Shown in pieces: positions 54,539 to 63,771 of a stretch of 64,000 nt of DNA (its first letter is position 1; the number at the start of each line of letters is the position of its first letter). The position numbers and the translations under genes are program-made. The DNA is from Niveispirillum sp. SYP-B3756 (GTDB taxonomy: Bacteria > Pseudomonadota > Alphaproteobacteria > Azospirillales > Azospirillaceae): NCBI RefSeq assembly GCF_009495745.1, contig NZ_WIDQ01000017.1:1-64000 (forward strand), given 5' to 3'. A model generated the notes under the pieces. That model searched no databases and had not been told where the DNA came from. It worked only from the letters and a program-made list of their open reading frames with translations.

Positions 54539-55237
54539 ATGTTGAAGGATCTGATCGACGGTTTCCGGGAATTCCGCCGCACCAATTTCCGTCAACAGCG
54601 CGGCCTGTTCCGCACCCTGGCCTGGGCCGGACAGAAGCCGAAGGCGGCCTTGATCACCTGCTGCGACAGCCGGGTCGATCCCACCCTGATCTTCGCCACC
54701 CAGCCGGGCGACCTGTTCGTCATCCGCAACGTGGCCAATCTGGTGCCCCCCTACCGGCCCAGCGAGGATTATCACGGCACCTCCGCCGCGCTGGAATTCG
54801 CCGTGCGCGAGTTGGGGGTGGAATCGGTGGTGGTGATGGGCCATTCGCTCTGCGGCGGTGTCGCCGCGCTGACCCATGATCGCAGCCAGTCCAAGGCCGA
54901 CTTCATCAGCCAGTGGGTCTCCATCGCCGATCCGGCGCTGGCCACCGTACGCCAGGGGCTGGAACCCGGCCAATCCGTGGACCTGCCCCTGCTGGAACGC
55001 GCCGTGGTGAAATTGTCGCTGGAAAATCTCCGCACCTTCCCCTGGATCGCCGAGCTGGAACGCGCGGGCAAGCTGGAGCTGGAAGGGCTGCTGTTCGACG
55101 TGGGCGGGGCCGAGCTGCAGGTGCTGGACAAGGTGACGGGCAATTTCAACCCGGTGCCGCAAATCCGCCCCCGGCTGCGCCCGCGCGGCGGCCTGGCGGC
55201 CGCCGCCGCTGCCCTGGTGGATGCCGGGCGGGACTGA
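54539..55237 (+). CDS. Beta-class carbonic anhydrase
   Basis: A 232-residue zinc enzyme interconverting CO2 and bicarbonate. The zinc ligands are Cys in ITCCDSRVDP (with the Asp-Arg dyad) and His/Cys in VVMGHSLCGGV. The N-terminal FREFRRTNFRQQRGLFRTLA is usual for the family. A GGGGTGAG lies 4 bases before the ATG. There is no signal peptide, so it is cytosolic. It is the last gene before lolA. Confidence 0.95.
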   Translation: MLKDLIDGFREFRRTNFRQQRGLFRTLAWAGQKPKAALITCCDSRVDPTLIFATQPGDLFVIRNVANLVPPYRPSEDYHGTSAALEFAVRELGVESVVVMGHSLCGGVAALTHDRSQSKADFISQWVSIADPALATVRQGLEPGQSVDLPLLERAVVKLSLENLRTFPWIAELERAGKLELEGLLFDVGGAELQVLDKVTGNFNPVPQIRPRLRPRGGLAAAAAALVDAGRD

Positions 55238-55290
55238 CCCCGCAAGCCCCCTCCCTAAATCCGCCATGATCGGCGTCTATCAAGGCTTTC

Positions 55291-55932
55291 ATGCGCAAAA
55301 TCCTTCTGGCCCTGCTGGCCGCCGCCCCGCTGTTTTCCCTGCCCGTTGCCCTGCCGGCCCCGGTGCAGGCCGCCACCGCCGTCGCCACGGCGGATCAGCC
55401 TGCCCTGCTGGCCAAGGCGGAAACCTATCTGAATGGCATCACCAGCCTGAAATCGGATTTCATCCAGACCGCCGATAATGGGCAGAGCGCGCGCGGCACC
55501 TTCACCCTGCTGCGGCCGGGCCGGATGCGCATCAGTTACGCCCCCCCGGTGGAGAACTTCATCGTTGCCGATGGCAAGTTCGTCTATTTCTGGGATGCCG
55601 AGGTGAAGGAGCAGCAAAATGCCCCCATCGGCAGCACGCTGGCGGATTTCCTGCTGCGCGACAAGATCACCCTGTCGGGCGATGTCAAGATCACCCAGGT
55701 GGCGCGTGATGACGGGTTGCTGGAAATCACCCTGGTGCAGGCAAAAGATCCCGGCCTGGGCAGCCTGACCCTGGTGTTTGAAGAAGCGCCCTTTGGCCTG
55801 CGCAAATGGCGCGTGCTGGATGCCCAGGGCAAACTGACCGAGGTGGCCCTGCAGAACCCGGAATTCGGCGTGAAGCTGGACCGCGACCAGTTCTATTTCC
55901 GCAATCCCACGCGCGGGCGGGAGCGGGATTGA
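55291..55932 (+). CDS. lolA: Outer-membrane lipoprotein carrier LolA
   Basis: A 213-residue periplasmic chaperone that ferries lipoproteins from LolCDE to the outer membrane. It has a signal peptide (MRKILLALLAAAPLFSLPVA), then LNGITSLKSDFIQT, GTFTLLRPGRMRISYAPP, KFVYFWDAEVKE and the closing DRDQFYFRNP, all typical for LolA. In many alphaproteobacteria lolA is next to ftsK; here six genes separate them. Confidence 0.92.
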   Translation: MRKILLALLAAAPLFSLPVALPAPVQAATAVATADQPALLAKAETYLNGITSLKSDFIQTADNGQSARGTFTLLRPGRMRISYAPPVENFIVADGKFVYFWDAEVKEQQNAPIGSTLADFLLRDKITLSGDVKITQVARDDGLLEITLVQAKDPGLGSLTLVFEEAPFGLRKWRVLDAQGKLTEVALQNPEFGVKLDRDQFYFRNPTRGRERD

Positions 55933-55990
55933 CGGATGCTGCCGGGCGGGTACCATCCTGAATGACCGCCACCACCGGAAGCCCCGCATC

Positions 55991-56758
55991 ATGACCATTG
56001 CCACCACCCCCGTCCATCGCCCCCTGGTCGGCCTTTCCTGCGATGCGCGGGAACTGGGACAACACCCGTTCCATGTGGTGGGTGACAAATATATCCGGGG
56101 TGTCAGCCACGGTGCCGGCTGCCAGCCCGTGCTGATCCCGGCCCTGGGTGACTGGTGGGATGTGGAGGGGTTGCTGGACCGGCTGGACGGGTTGCTGCTG
56201 ACCGGCAGCCCCAGCAACCTGCACCCCTCCCATTACGGCCTGCCGGATGAGATGGTGACCCCGCCGCTGGACCCGCACCGCGACGCCACCACCCTGCCGT
56301 TGCTGAAAGGTGCGCTGGCGCGGGGACTGCCCGTTTTCGCCATTTGCCGGGGCTTTCAGGAACTGAATGTCGCCCTGGGCGGCACCCTGCACCCGCGCGT
56401 GCAGGAAGTGCCGGGCCTGATGGATCACCGCGACCCCGAACATGAACCGGTGGAGGTGCAATATGCCCCGATCCACAAGGTGGCACTGACCCCGGACGGG
56501 GCCTTTGCCCGCATCACCGGTCAGACGGAAATCATGGTCAATTCCCTGCACCAGCAGGGCATCAACCGGCTGGCCCCCGGGCTGGCGGTGGAAGCGACGG
56601 CCCCGGACGGGCTGATCGAGGGGGTGCGGGTGGAAGGGGCCGGCTTTGCCATCGGCGTGCAATGGCACCCGGAATGGCGTTTCTGGGAGAACCCGCCCTA
56701 TGCCGCCCTGCTGGCTGCCTTTGGCGATGCCGTGCGGGATTATGCCGCCCGGCGGTGA
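55991..56758 (+). CDS. Class I glutamine amidotransferase-like hydrolase (peptidase C26, PuuD-like)
   Basis: A 255-residue protein. The nucleophile is Cys in VFAICRGFQELNVALGG and the His/Glu pair is in IGVQWHPEW, with HPSHYG and MVNSLHQQGI. The set is characteristic of gamma-glutamyl-GABA hydrolase, which acts in putrescine breakdown. No other puu genes are nearby, so the natural gamma-glutamyl substrate is open. It is convergent with the large membrane protein gene. Confidence 0.9.
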   Translation: MTIATTPVHRPLVGLSCDARELGQHPFHVVGDKYIRGVSHGAGCQPVLIPALGDWWDVEGLLDRLDGLLLTGSPSNLHPSHYGLPDEMVTPPLDPHRDATTLPLLKGALARGLPVFAICRGFQELNVALGGTLHPRVQEVPGLMDHRDPEHEPVEVQYAPIHKVALTPDGAFARITGQTEIMVNSLHQQGINRLAPGLAVEATAPDGLIEGVRVEGAGFAIGVQWHPEWRFWENPPYAALLAAFGDAVRDYAARR

Positions 56759-56814
56759 ACGCCCCCCTTTTTTCGCCGGCACCAACATGCCAACGGCTTG
56801 GCTTCACGTTGATA

Positions 56815-58908
56815 TTACCCGCCCCGCCCTTCGCGTCGCCAGGCCGCCAGCAGCAGGCCCAGCACGCCGGCCAGCACCAGCAGGCCGGGCAGCAGCGGCA
56901 CCTGGGTGACACCCGTCACCGTGTAATCCCCATTGGCGCGCAGGCCCAGCCAGCCCGAGCCGGCCTGATCCCGGTCAGGCCGGGTGCGGCGCACGCTGGG
57001 GATCTCCCCCGCCCCACCATCGGGCGCCAGCCAGAAGAAACCGCCGCCCGTGGCCTTGGCCACCGGGGCCAGTTTCTCCGTGGTGGCGCGCATATCCGCC
57101 AGTTCGGGCGGGTTGAGGGTGCCGACCACGGCCAGCGCCGTGCGCTCCCCATCCGTTACCCGCCAGATGCCGGGTTCCGTGGCGGCCAGGCTGGCACTGG
57201 CCAGCCCATCGCCCGCCTCCCGCATCGCCACCTCACGTTCCACATCGGAAGGCGAGGTGACGCGCACCGGCCGCGTATCCGGTTCCAGCGAACGGCGGCT
57301 GATGGTGATGCGGCTGCCATCCACGGCGGTGCGCAGGTCGTTTTCCTCCAGCTCCGGCTCTTTCATCAGCCAATGGGCCAGCCGGCGCAGCAGTTCGGCC
57401 TGGGGCCCGCCACCTTCATAACCGCGTGACCAGAGCCAGATCTGATCCGACGCCAGTTGCGCCACCCGCCCCTGTCCCACCCGGTTCAGGATCAGCAGCG
57501 GGCGGCCATCGGCACCGGCCATCACCGTCGCCCCCCGGTCGGCGGTCACGTCGATCTGGCGGAACCAGCGGCCCCACTGCCCCACCCCGTCCGCCGCATC
57601 GGTCAAACCAGCCGTCACCGGATGGCGGCGGCCCAGGTCGGTGACGCTGGGCGTGAAGGGCTTTTCAATCACCTGCCCCGTCGGTTCCCCCGGCAGCACG
57701 GTGCCCAGCGGCGAACGATAGAGCGACAATGGTGTCGCAAAGGTCGGGCCGCTGGCTTCCAGGAAGGCCCCGCCCTTTTCCACATATTCGGCGATATTCG
57801 CCAGATACATGTTGTTGATCACACCGCGCTTTTTATAGCGATCGAAGATGATCAGGTCGAATTCCGACAGCTTCATCTCAAACAGCTCGCGGATCGGGAA
57901 GGCGATCAGCGACAATTCGCGGATGGGGGTGCCATCATTCTTTTCCGGCGGGCGCAGAATGGTGAAATGCACCAGATCGACCGAGGGATCGGCCTTCAGC
58001 AGGTTGCGCCAGGTGCGCTCCCCGGCATGGGGCTCACCGGAGACCAGCAGCACCCGCAGCCGGTCGCGCACCCCGTTCACCACGATGGCCGCCTTGTTAT
58101 TGGCCAGGGTCAGTTCCTGCGGCCCCGCCGCCACGGTCAGTTCAAAGACATTCACCCCGCCATGCGACAGCGGCAGGGTCAGCGACACCTCCTGCCCCAC
58201 CGGCACGGTCAGTTCCTCTGTCGGCTGCCCATCGCGGCGCAACTGCACGGCGGCGGCCCCGTCACCGCCGCCCGGCAGATCGTCCACCCGGATGGTGACG
58301 GAGACATCCTTGCCGACAATGCCGAAGCTGGGGGCCTGCACGATGGTCAGGCGGCGGTCGCCCTCATCCTTCTGCCCCGTCAGCAGCGTATGCACCGGGC
58401 CGAAACCGGCCAGCCCCGGCAGGGATGTGGCCACATCATGCACCTGCCCGTCGGTGATCAGCACGGCCCCGGCGATGCGGCGGCGCGGCACATCGGCCAC
58501 GGCGCGGGTCATCGCCTCCATCAACCTTGTTTCATCGACAGTGGCCCCGTCCGGCCCATCGGCGGACTGGCTGCGCACCACGCGCACATCCAGATCGGTA
58601 TAGCGTTCCAGGCGCTGCTGTAAGTCGGCCAGGGCCTTTTCCCCGCGCGCCATACGGTCGCCGATCTTCTGGCTTGGCGACTGGTCCAGCACGATGACGG
58701 CGACATCCTTGATCGGTTCGCGCTTTTCTTCCACCCAGGCGGGGTTCAGCAGGGCCAGCAGGATGACGGTGAAACCGCCCAGCCGCAACCAGGCCCCGCG
58801 CGCGCGCCGCCACAGCGCATAGGCGGACAGGATCAGGGCGATGGCGGCCAGCCCCAGCAGCAGGCCCAGCGGGATCAGCGGATCAAGCGCGATGGCGGCC
58901 CCGTTCAT
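56815..58908 (-). CDS. Large membrane protein with VWA/amidotransferase-like domain
   Basis: A 697-residue protein with two N-terminal membrane helices (about 8-55) and one C-terminal helix (about 668-690), so a large extracytoplasmic part. It contains VAVIVLDQSPSQKIGDR (VWA-like start), and an amidotransferase-like segment (FDLIIFDRYKKRGVINNMYL with EYVEKGGAFLEASGP). Such proteins accompany MoxR-DUF58-DUF4159 genes in alphaproteobacteria. Its start overlaps the DUF4159 stop by 4 bases. It is last in that operon. The function is unknown. Confidence 0.85.
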   Translation of the reverse strand: MNGAAIALDPLIPLGLLLGLAAIALILSAYALWRRARGAWLRLGGFTVILLALLNPAWVEEKREPIKDVAVIVLDQSPSQKIGDRMARGEKALADLQQRLERYTDLDVRVVRSQSADGPDGATVDETRLMEAMTRAVADVPRRRIAGAVLITDGQVHDVATSLPGLAGFGPVHTLLTGQKDEGDRRLTIVQAPSFGIVGKDVSVTIRVDDLPGGGDGAAAVQLRRDGQPTEELTVPVGQEVSLTLPLSHGGVNVFELTVAAGPQELTLANNKAAIVVNGVRDRLRVLLVSGEPHAGERTWRNLLKADPSVDLVHFTILRPPEKNDGTPIRELSLIAFPIRELFEMKLSEFDLIIFDRYKKRGVINNMYLANIAEYVEKGGAFLEASGPTFATPLSLYRSPLGTVLPGEPTGQVIEKPFTPSVTDLGRRHPVTAGLTDAADGVGQWGRWFRQIDVTADRGATVMAGADGRPLLILNRVGQGRVAQLASDQIWLWSRGYEGGGPQAELLRRLAHWLMKEPELEENDLRTAVDGSRITISRRSLEPDTRPVRVTSPSDVEREVAMREAGDGLASASLAATEPGIWRVTDGERTALAVVGTLNPPELADMRATTEKLAPVAKATGGGFFWLAPDGGAGEIPSVRRTRPDRDQAGSGWLGLRANGDYTVTGVTQVPLLPGLLVLAGVLGLLLAAWRREGRGG

Positions 58909-61673
58909 TGCCCCAGCCTTTCCAGGATCGCCGGCACATGCACCTGATCAGCCTTGTAATTGCCGGTCATGGCATACATCACGAAATTGATGCCGGTACG
59001 GATGGCCATTTCCCGCTGCCGTTCGGACCCCGATGCCATGGCGTTCAGCGGTCGCCCGGCTTCATCCACCGCCCAGGCCGACGCCCAGTCATTGGCCCCG
59101 ATGATGATGCCGGAAACCCCGTCATTCATCTGGTCTTCCTGCGCCTCCGCCCAGAGTTCCCCACCGGCATAGCGGCCCGGAAAATCATTCAGCAGATAGA
59201 AGGCGCGGGTCAAAACATGCTCCGGCCCCACCGGGGCCAGTGGCGGTATATCCAGCCCCTTCAGCAGCGCTTCCAGCGCCGTACCACCGGGGCCGGTGCC
59301 ATTGCTACCGTTGCCGGCGCGGGTATCCACCAGCACCATGCCGCCCTGGCGCATATAGCGGTTCAGCTTTTCCCGCACATGGTCGGACAGGCTGGTCTGC
59401 CCGTCGGTCAACGGCCAATAGATCAGGGTGTAGAAGGCCAGCTCATCCGTTTCCAGGTCGAGCGGCATGGCCCCCGCCACCTCAATCGCGGTGCGCTCAT
59501 CCAGGGCGCGGCCCAGCCCTTCCAGCCCGGCCCGGCTGGTATTATCCACCAGATTGTCACCGGTGTGGACATAGGCCAGCCAATTGGCATTGGCCGCCTG
59601 CACCGCCTTTTCATCCGGCGGGCTGGCGGGCTGGGCGGATGGCTGGGCATCCGCCGGCGGCACCGGCAGGGCCAGCGACACGCCCAGCAGCAGCAGGGCC
59701 AGCGGGGCCACCCGGCGCAGGCCGGACGCACGCGGCAACAGCCCGCGCAACCACAGGCCGGCCAGCAGGTCGATCAGGCCCAGGATCAGCGCCAGGGTCA
59801 GCAGGGTCGGCATCAAATCTCTCTCACCCCCGCCCGCGTAGAGCGTGCGCGGCAGCCCCGCCAGCAACGGGTCGATGGCGGTCAGCGCGGGCACGGCGGG
59901 CGACAGGTTCAGCACCTGCCTTGTATCGGCGGTGCCATAAAAACCGGGCGGATGCGACGGGCCGGGCAGCCCGCCCGCCGGGGCCGCCGCCAGCGCCTTG
60001 GCGGCAATGGGGAAAGCGGTGGCGGGCGGCGGGGTCAGATGGCCGAAACCATCCAGAATTTGTTGCGGCGGCAAGGTGCCCACCTGTTCGCCGCCGGCCA
60101 CCCCGGCGGACAGCGCCACCAGCCGGCGCAGCATATCGACATAAAGACCGGACAGCGCCAGATTGGACCATTCCGGCCCGGCACTGGTATGCACCAGCAC
60201 CAGCGCGCCCCGGCCCTTGCGTTCCCCTGTCACCAGCGGCGTGCCATCGGCCAGCCGGGCCCAGGTGCGCCCGGCCAGATCGACCGAGGGTTCAGCCAGA
60301 ACCTGCCGCTTCACCGTCACATCATCGGGCACGGGCAGGCCGGCAAAGGGGCTGTCTTCGGCAAAGGGGGCCAGCCGCGCCGGCTCCTCCCACGACAAAG
60401 CCCCGCCCAGCGCGCGGTCACCGGCGCGCAGGAAAACGGGCACCAGCCGGTCGGCATTCTGGGCCAGACGCGGGCCGGCAAAGCGCAGCAATACGCCGCC
60501 CTGTTGCATCCAGGCCTCCAGCCGGGCCGATTCGGATTCCGACAGGTTGCCGACATCGGCCAGGATCAGCACCGCCAGATCGCGGTCCAGCAGCTTGGCA
60601 ATATCGCCGCGCCGCACCTCGGCAAAGGGCGACAGCGCCTTGTCCAGATAATAGAGATCAGACAGCAGCGGCGTTTCCCCCGCCGCATTGCCGGACACCA
60701 GCCCCACCGGGCGGCGGCGCCAGCGTTCATCCAGCAGCACCACGGCCCCCGCCGTTTCCTGGCCTTCCAGGCGCAGGCTGGAAAGCTGGTTGCGCAGTTC
60801 GGTGGGCAGGTCCAGCTTCACCTGCTTGCGCTGTTCGCCGGCGGCAAACAGGATATCCACGCTGTTGAGCAGCCGCCCATCCTCGCCCAGCGCGCGCAGC
60901 AAAACCGGCTGCGGCAGGTCCGCCTGGGAGCGTTCAACCGTCACCACCAGCCCGGTGCCATCATCCTGCGGCGGGCGCAGCAGCAGGGCCGGGCGTTCGG
61001 CCCCATCCGCCAGCACCGCCATGCTGCCAAACTGGCGTAGCCGAGCCAGCAGCCCCGCCGTGGCCGCATCATTGCCCGATGCGACAATGCCATCGCTGAG
61101 ATAGGCGATATAGGGCGAACCATCGGGGCGGAATGCATCCAGCGCCTTGGTGGCGGCCGCGCGGTCGGTGGCCCAGGGGCTGGGCCGCAGCGACTGGGCC
61201 AGCGCGCGCGCATCGCCCACCGCCAGCGGCCCGCGCAGGACGGGCGCATCGCCATTGGCGGCTTGGGCGGTCGTCAGGATCGCCACGCTGCGGCCCTGGC
61301 GGTCGGCCTGGGCCAGCAACCGTTCCATGCCCTGCTGCCGCGCCGGCCAGTCGCGCGCTGCCGCCCAGCCATCATCCACCACCAGCAATAGTGGCCCGCC
61401 GCCCGGCAGGTCGGCGGCGGGGTTCAGCAGCGGGCGGGCCAGCGCCAAAATCACCAGCGCCGCCAGCAGCAGCCGCAGGATCAACAGCCAGAGCGGCGTG
61501 CGCGATGGCGTCTCCTCCCGCGCGGACAGGTCCAGCAGCAGGCGCAGGGCCGGGAAGCTGACCGAACGCGGGTTGGGCGGGGTGACACGCAGCAGCCAGT
61601 ACAGCAGCGGTAAGCCCGCCAGCAGAACCAGCAGCCAGGGGGCGGCAAAGGCGAGGGTTCCGAAACTCAGCAT
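58905..61673 (-). CDS. DUF4159 / BatA-domain membrane protein
   Basis: A 922-residue protein. It has an N-terminal BatA-like double membrane helix (FAAPWLLVLLAGLPLLYWLL and LLILRLLLAALVILALARPL), a periplasmic middle with VWA-like and amidotransferase-like parts, further helices near residues 625-690, and a C-terminal DUF4159 domain with VDNTSRAGLEGLGRALDERT, ELAFYTLIYWPL and MVLVDTRAG. The gene lies 4 bases after the DUF58 gene. With MoxR and DUF58 it forms a conserved unit, thought to assemble or activate envelope or metal-dependent partners. Confidence 0.88.
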   Translation of the reverse strand: MLSFGTLAFAAPWLLVLLAGLPLLYWLLRVTPPNPRSVSFPALRLLLDLSAREETPSRTPLWLLILRLLLAALVILALARPLLNPAADLPGGGPLLLVVDDGWAAARDWPARQQGMERLLAQADRQGRSVAILTTAQAANGDAPVLRGPLAVGDARALAQSLRPSPWATDRAAATKALDAFRPDGSPYIAYLSDGIVASGNDAATAGLLARLRQFGSMAVLADGAERPALLLRPPQDDGTGLVVTVERSQADLPQPVLLRALGEDGRLLNSVDILFAAGEQRKQVKLDLPTELRNQLSSLRLEGQETAGAVVLLDERWRRRPVGLVSGNAAGETPLLSDLYYLDKALSPFAEVRRGDIAKLLDRDLAVLILADVGNLSESESARLEAWMQQGGVLLRFAGPRLAQNADRLVPVFLRAGDRALGGALSWEEPARLAPFAEDSPFAGLPVPDDVTVKRQVLAEPSVDLAGRTWARLADGTPLVTGERKGRGALVLVHTSAGPEWSNLALSGLYVDMLRRLVALSAGVAGGEQVGTLPPQQILDGFGHLTPPPATAFPIAAKALAAAPAGGLPGPSHPPGFYGTADTRQVLNLSPAVPALTAIDPLLAGLPRTLYAGGGERDLMPTLLTLALILGLIDLLAGLWLRGLLPRASGLRRVAPLALLLLGVSLALPVPPADAQPSAQPASPPDEKAVQAANANWLAYVHTGDNLVDNTSRAGLEGLGRALDERTAIEVAGAMPLDLETDELAFYTLIYWPLTDGQTSLSDHVREKLNRYMRQGGMVLVDTRAGNGSNGTGPGGTALEALLKGLDIPPLAPVGPEHVLTRAFYLLNDFPGRYAGGELWAEAQEDQMNDGVSGIIIGANDWASAWAVDEAGRPLNAMASGSERQREMAIRTGINFVMYAMTGNYKADQVHVPAILERLGQ

Positions 61674-61677
61674 CGCA

Positions 61678-62592
61678 TCAATCCAGCCCCGTCGCCGCCG
61701 ACAGCGACGACCAGAGCGACAACAGGGCCGTCTGCGGCGGCTTGTCGGTACGGTGCAGGGTCAGCGTCCAGCCGGCGGCCCGCGCAATGGCGGCCAGTCC
61801 GTCGCGCTGGGCCGCCAGCTTTTCCCGATAGGCTTTGCGCACCGCCTGCACATTGGGCACCAGCAGGCGGCCTTCGCCTTCCAGGCCGCGGAATTCCACC
61901 CGCCCGTCAAAAGGCAGGGTTTCTTCCGCCGGGTCCAGCACCTGCACCAGATGGCCACGCACACCCCGCCCGGCCAGCCGCGACACAGAGGCGCGCACCT
62001 GTTCCAGCGGGGACAAGAGATCGCCAATCAGCACGGCCCGGGCATGGCGCGGCAAAGGTTCATCGGGCGGCAGGCCACTGCCCTGGTGGTATGCGCTCTG
62101 CCCCGTCAGCCACAGGGCCAGCCGGGGCATGATGCTGCGCGCGGCAGAGGCCGGCACATCGCTGCCGGCCAGCGCCACCCGTTCCCCGCCGCGCACCAGC
62201 AGCACCGACAGGGCCAAGGCCAGCAGGTCGGCCCGTTCCCGCTTGGTGGGCAGCGCTTTACTGGAACGCCAATGCATGGACGGGCTGTCATCGCGCCACA
62301 GCCAGACGGTCTGCGCCGCCTCCCACTCATTCTCCCGCACGAAAATATGGGCGGTCTTGGCAGATTGCCGCCAATCCACCCGTGTCAGCGCGTCACCGGG
62401 CTGATAGCGGCGGAACTGCCAGAAGGTCTCGCCCGTACCCACCCGGCGGCGGCCATGCGCCCCCTGGGCCACGCTGGCCGCCACCCGTTCGGCAGCCAGC
62501 AGCAGCGGCGGCAGGGCCAGCGCCAGATCCTCGGCCCGGTGTTGCGCGCGCAGCGCCTGGGCGCCGAGATCATAGGGCAGGCGGGGGGCCAT
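61678..62592 (-). CDS. DUF58 domain protein
   Basis: A 304-residue protein with the DUF58 motif FRRYQPGDALTRVDWRQSAK (about 63-82), followed by a VWA-like fold: VWLWRDDSPSMHWRSS matches a MIDAS-like DxSxS start. The ATG at 62592 is preferred over the TTG at 62598. It follows moxR by 13 bases. Family members act with a MoxR ATPase on a third component. Confidence 0.9.
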   Translation of the reverse strand: MAPRLPYDLGAQALRAQHRAEDLALALPPLLLAAERVAASVAQGAHGRRRVGTGETFWQFRRYQPGDALTRVDWRQSAKTAHIFVRENEWEAAQTVWLWRDDSPSMHWRSSKALPTKRERADLLALALSVLLVRGGERVALAGSDVPASAARSIMPRLALWLTGQSAYHQGSGLPPDEPLPRHARAVLIGDLLSPLEQVRASVSRLAGRGVRGHLVQVLDPAEETLPFDGRVEFRGLEGEGRLLVPNVQAVRKAYREKLAAQRDGLAAIARAAGWTLTLHRTDKPPQTALLSLWSSLSAATGLD

Positions 62593-62605
62593 GGGCAAAC
62601 CGCCG

Positions 62606-63622
62606 TCAGCGCAGCGGCGCGCAGAGCTGGTCGATCACATCGTCCAGCGTCACCCCGTCGGCGCGGGCGGAGAAATTCAGCGCCATGCGGTGGCGCAGCA
62701 CCGGCCCCGCCAGTTCCACCACATCATCCAGCGAGGGCGTCAGCCGCCCATCCAGCAGGGCACGGGCGCGGGCCGCCAGCATCAGCGCCTGAGAGGCACG
62801 CGGGCCAGGCCCCCACGCCACATGCTGGCGCACGGCGGCCAGACTGCTGTCACCGGGACGGGCATTGCGCACCATGTCCAGAATGCCATCGACCACGCTG
62901 TCCCCCACCGGGATGCGGCGGACCAGGGCCTGCGCGGCCATCAAATCCACCGGGGTCAGCACCGTGGGTGCCGTTGCGGCATCGGCGCCGGTGGTGGCGA
63001 TCATCATGCGGCGTTCGGCATCACGGTCCGGGTAATCCACATCCACCTGAATCAGGAACCGGTCCAGCTGCGCCTCTGGCAGCGGGTATGTCCCTTCCTG
63101 TTCCAGCGGGTTCTGGGTGGCCAGCACATGGAAGGGGCGGGGCAGCGGGTGGTAATGCCCAGCGACGGAGACGCGCCCTTCCTGCATCGCCTGCAGCAGG
63201 GCCGACTGGGTGCGCGGGCTGGCGCGGTTGATTTCATCGGCCATCAGCAACTGGCTGAAGACCGGGCCGGGGATGAAGCGGAAGGAACGCCGGCCATCCT
63301 GGCCTTCCTCCAGCACTTCGGAGCCCAGAATATCGGCCGGCATCAGGTCGGGCGTGCATTGGATGCGGCGTTCATCCAGCCCCATCACCGTGCCTAGCGT
63401 TTCCACCAGCCGCGTCTTGGCCAGCCCCGGCACGCCGATCAGCAGCAGATGCCCACCAGCCAGCAGCGTGACCAATGACAGGTCGATCGCCTGCTGCTGA
63501 CCATAGATCACCCGGCCGATGGCGTCGCGCGCCGCCGCCAGCTTCACGCCCAGCGCCTCCACCTCCCGCAGCAGGGCCTGGGGGTCGGTCGAACGGCTGA
63601 AATCCAGGGTGTCTACCATCAT
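62606..63622 (-). CDS. MoxR-family AAA+ ATPase
   Basis: A 338-residue chaperone-like ATPase. Walker A is GVPGLAKTRLVETLG, Walker B is LLMADEINRASPRTQSALLQ, and sensor 1 is FHVLATQNPLEQEGTYPLPE. The C-terminal lid is helical. It is first in the minus-strand operon moxR-DUF58-DUF4159-membrane protein. The start is one of two adjacent ATGs with AAGGGAAG upstream. It is divergent from the DUF1285 gene, with a 150-base gap. Confidence 0.95.
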   Translation of the reverse strand: MMVDTLDFSRSTDPQALLREVEALGVKLAAARDAIGRVIYGQQQAIDLSLVTLLAGGHLLLIGVPGLAKTRLVETLGTVMGLDERRIQCTPDLMPADILGSEVLEEGQDGRRSFRFIPGPVFSQLLMADEINRASPRTQSALLQAMQEGRVSVAGHYHPLPRPFHVLATQNPLEQEGTYPLPEAQLDRFLIQVDVDYPDRDAERRMMIATTGADAATAPTVLTPVDLMAAQALVRRIPVGDSVVDGILDMVRNARPGDSSLAAVRQHVAWGPGPRASQALMLAARARALLDGRLTPSLDDVVELAGPVLRHRMALNFSARADGVTLDDVIDQLCAPLR

Positions 63623-63771
63623 CTTCCCTTGAAACCGGAAATGGGGCGGCAGGCCGGCGGCCCTTTATCCACTTAAGTGCAGTGGGTACCAGAACCAAGC
63701 CGTCACGACTATGTTATCAATAGGGCAGTGCAGTCGCCTGCCCATCCTCTACCACATGGTTTGATGCCGCC

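Noticed and set aside
58908-61040. 710-residue open frame antisense to the DUF4159 gene
   Set aside because: Shadow frame with Gln/His/Arg-rich composition; the opposite strand encodes a clear membrane protein.
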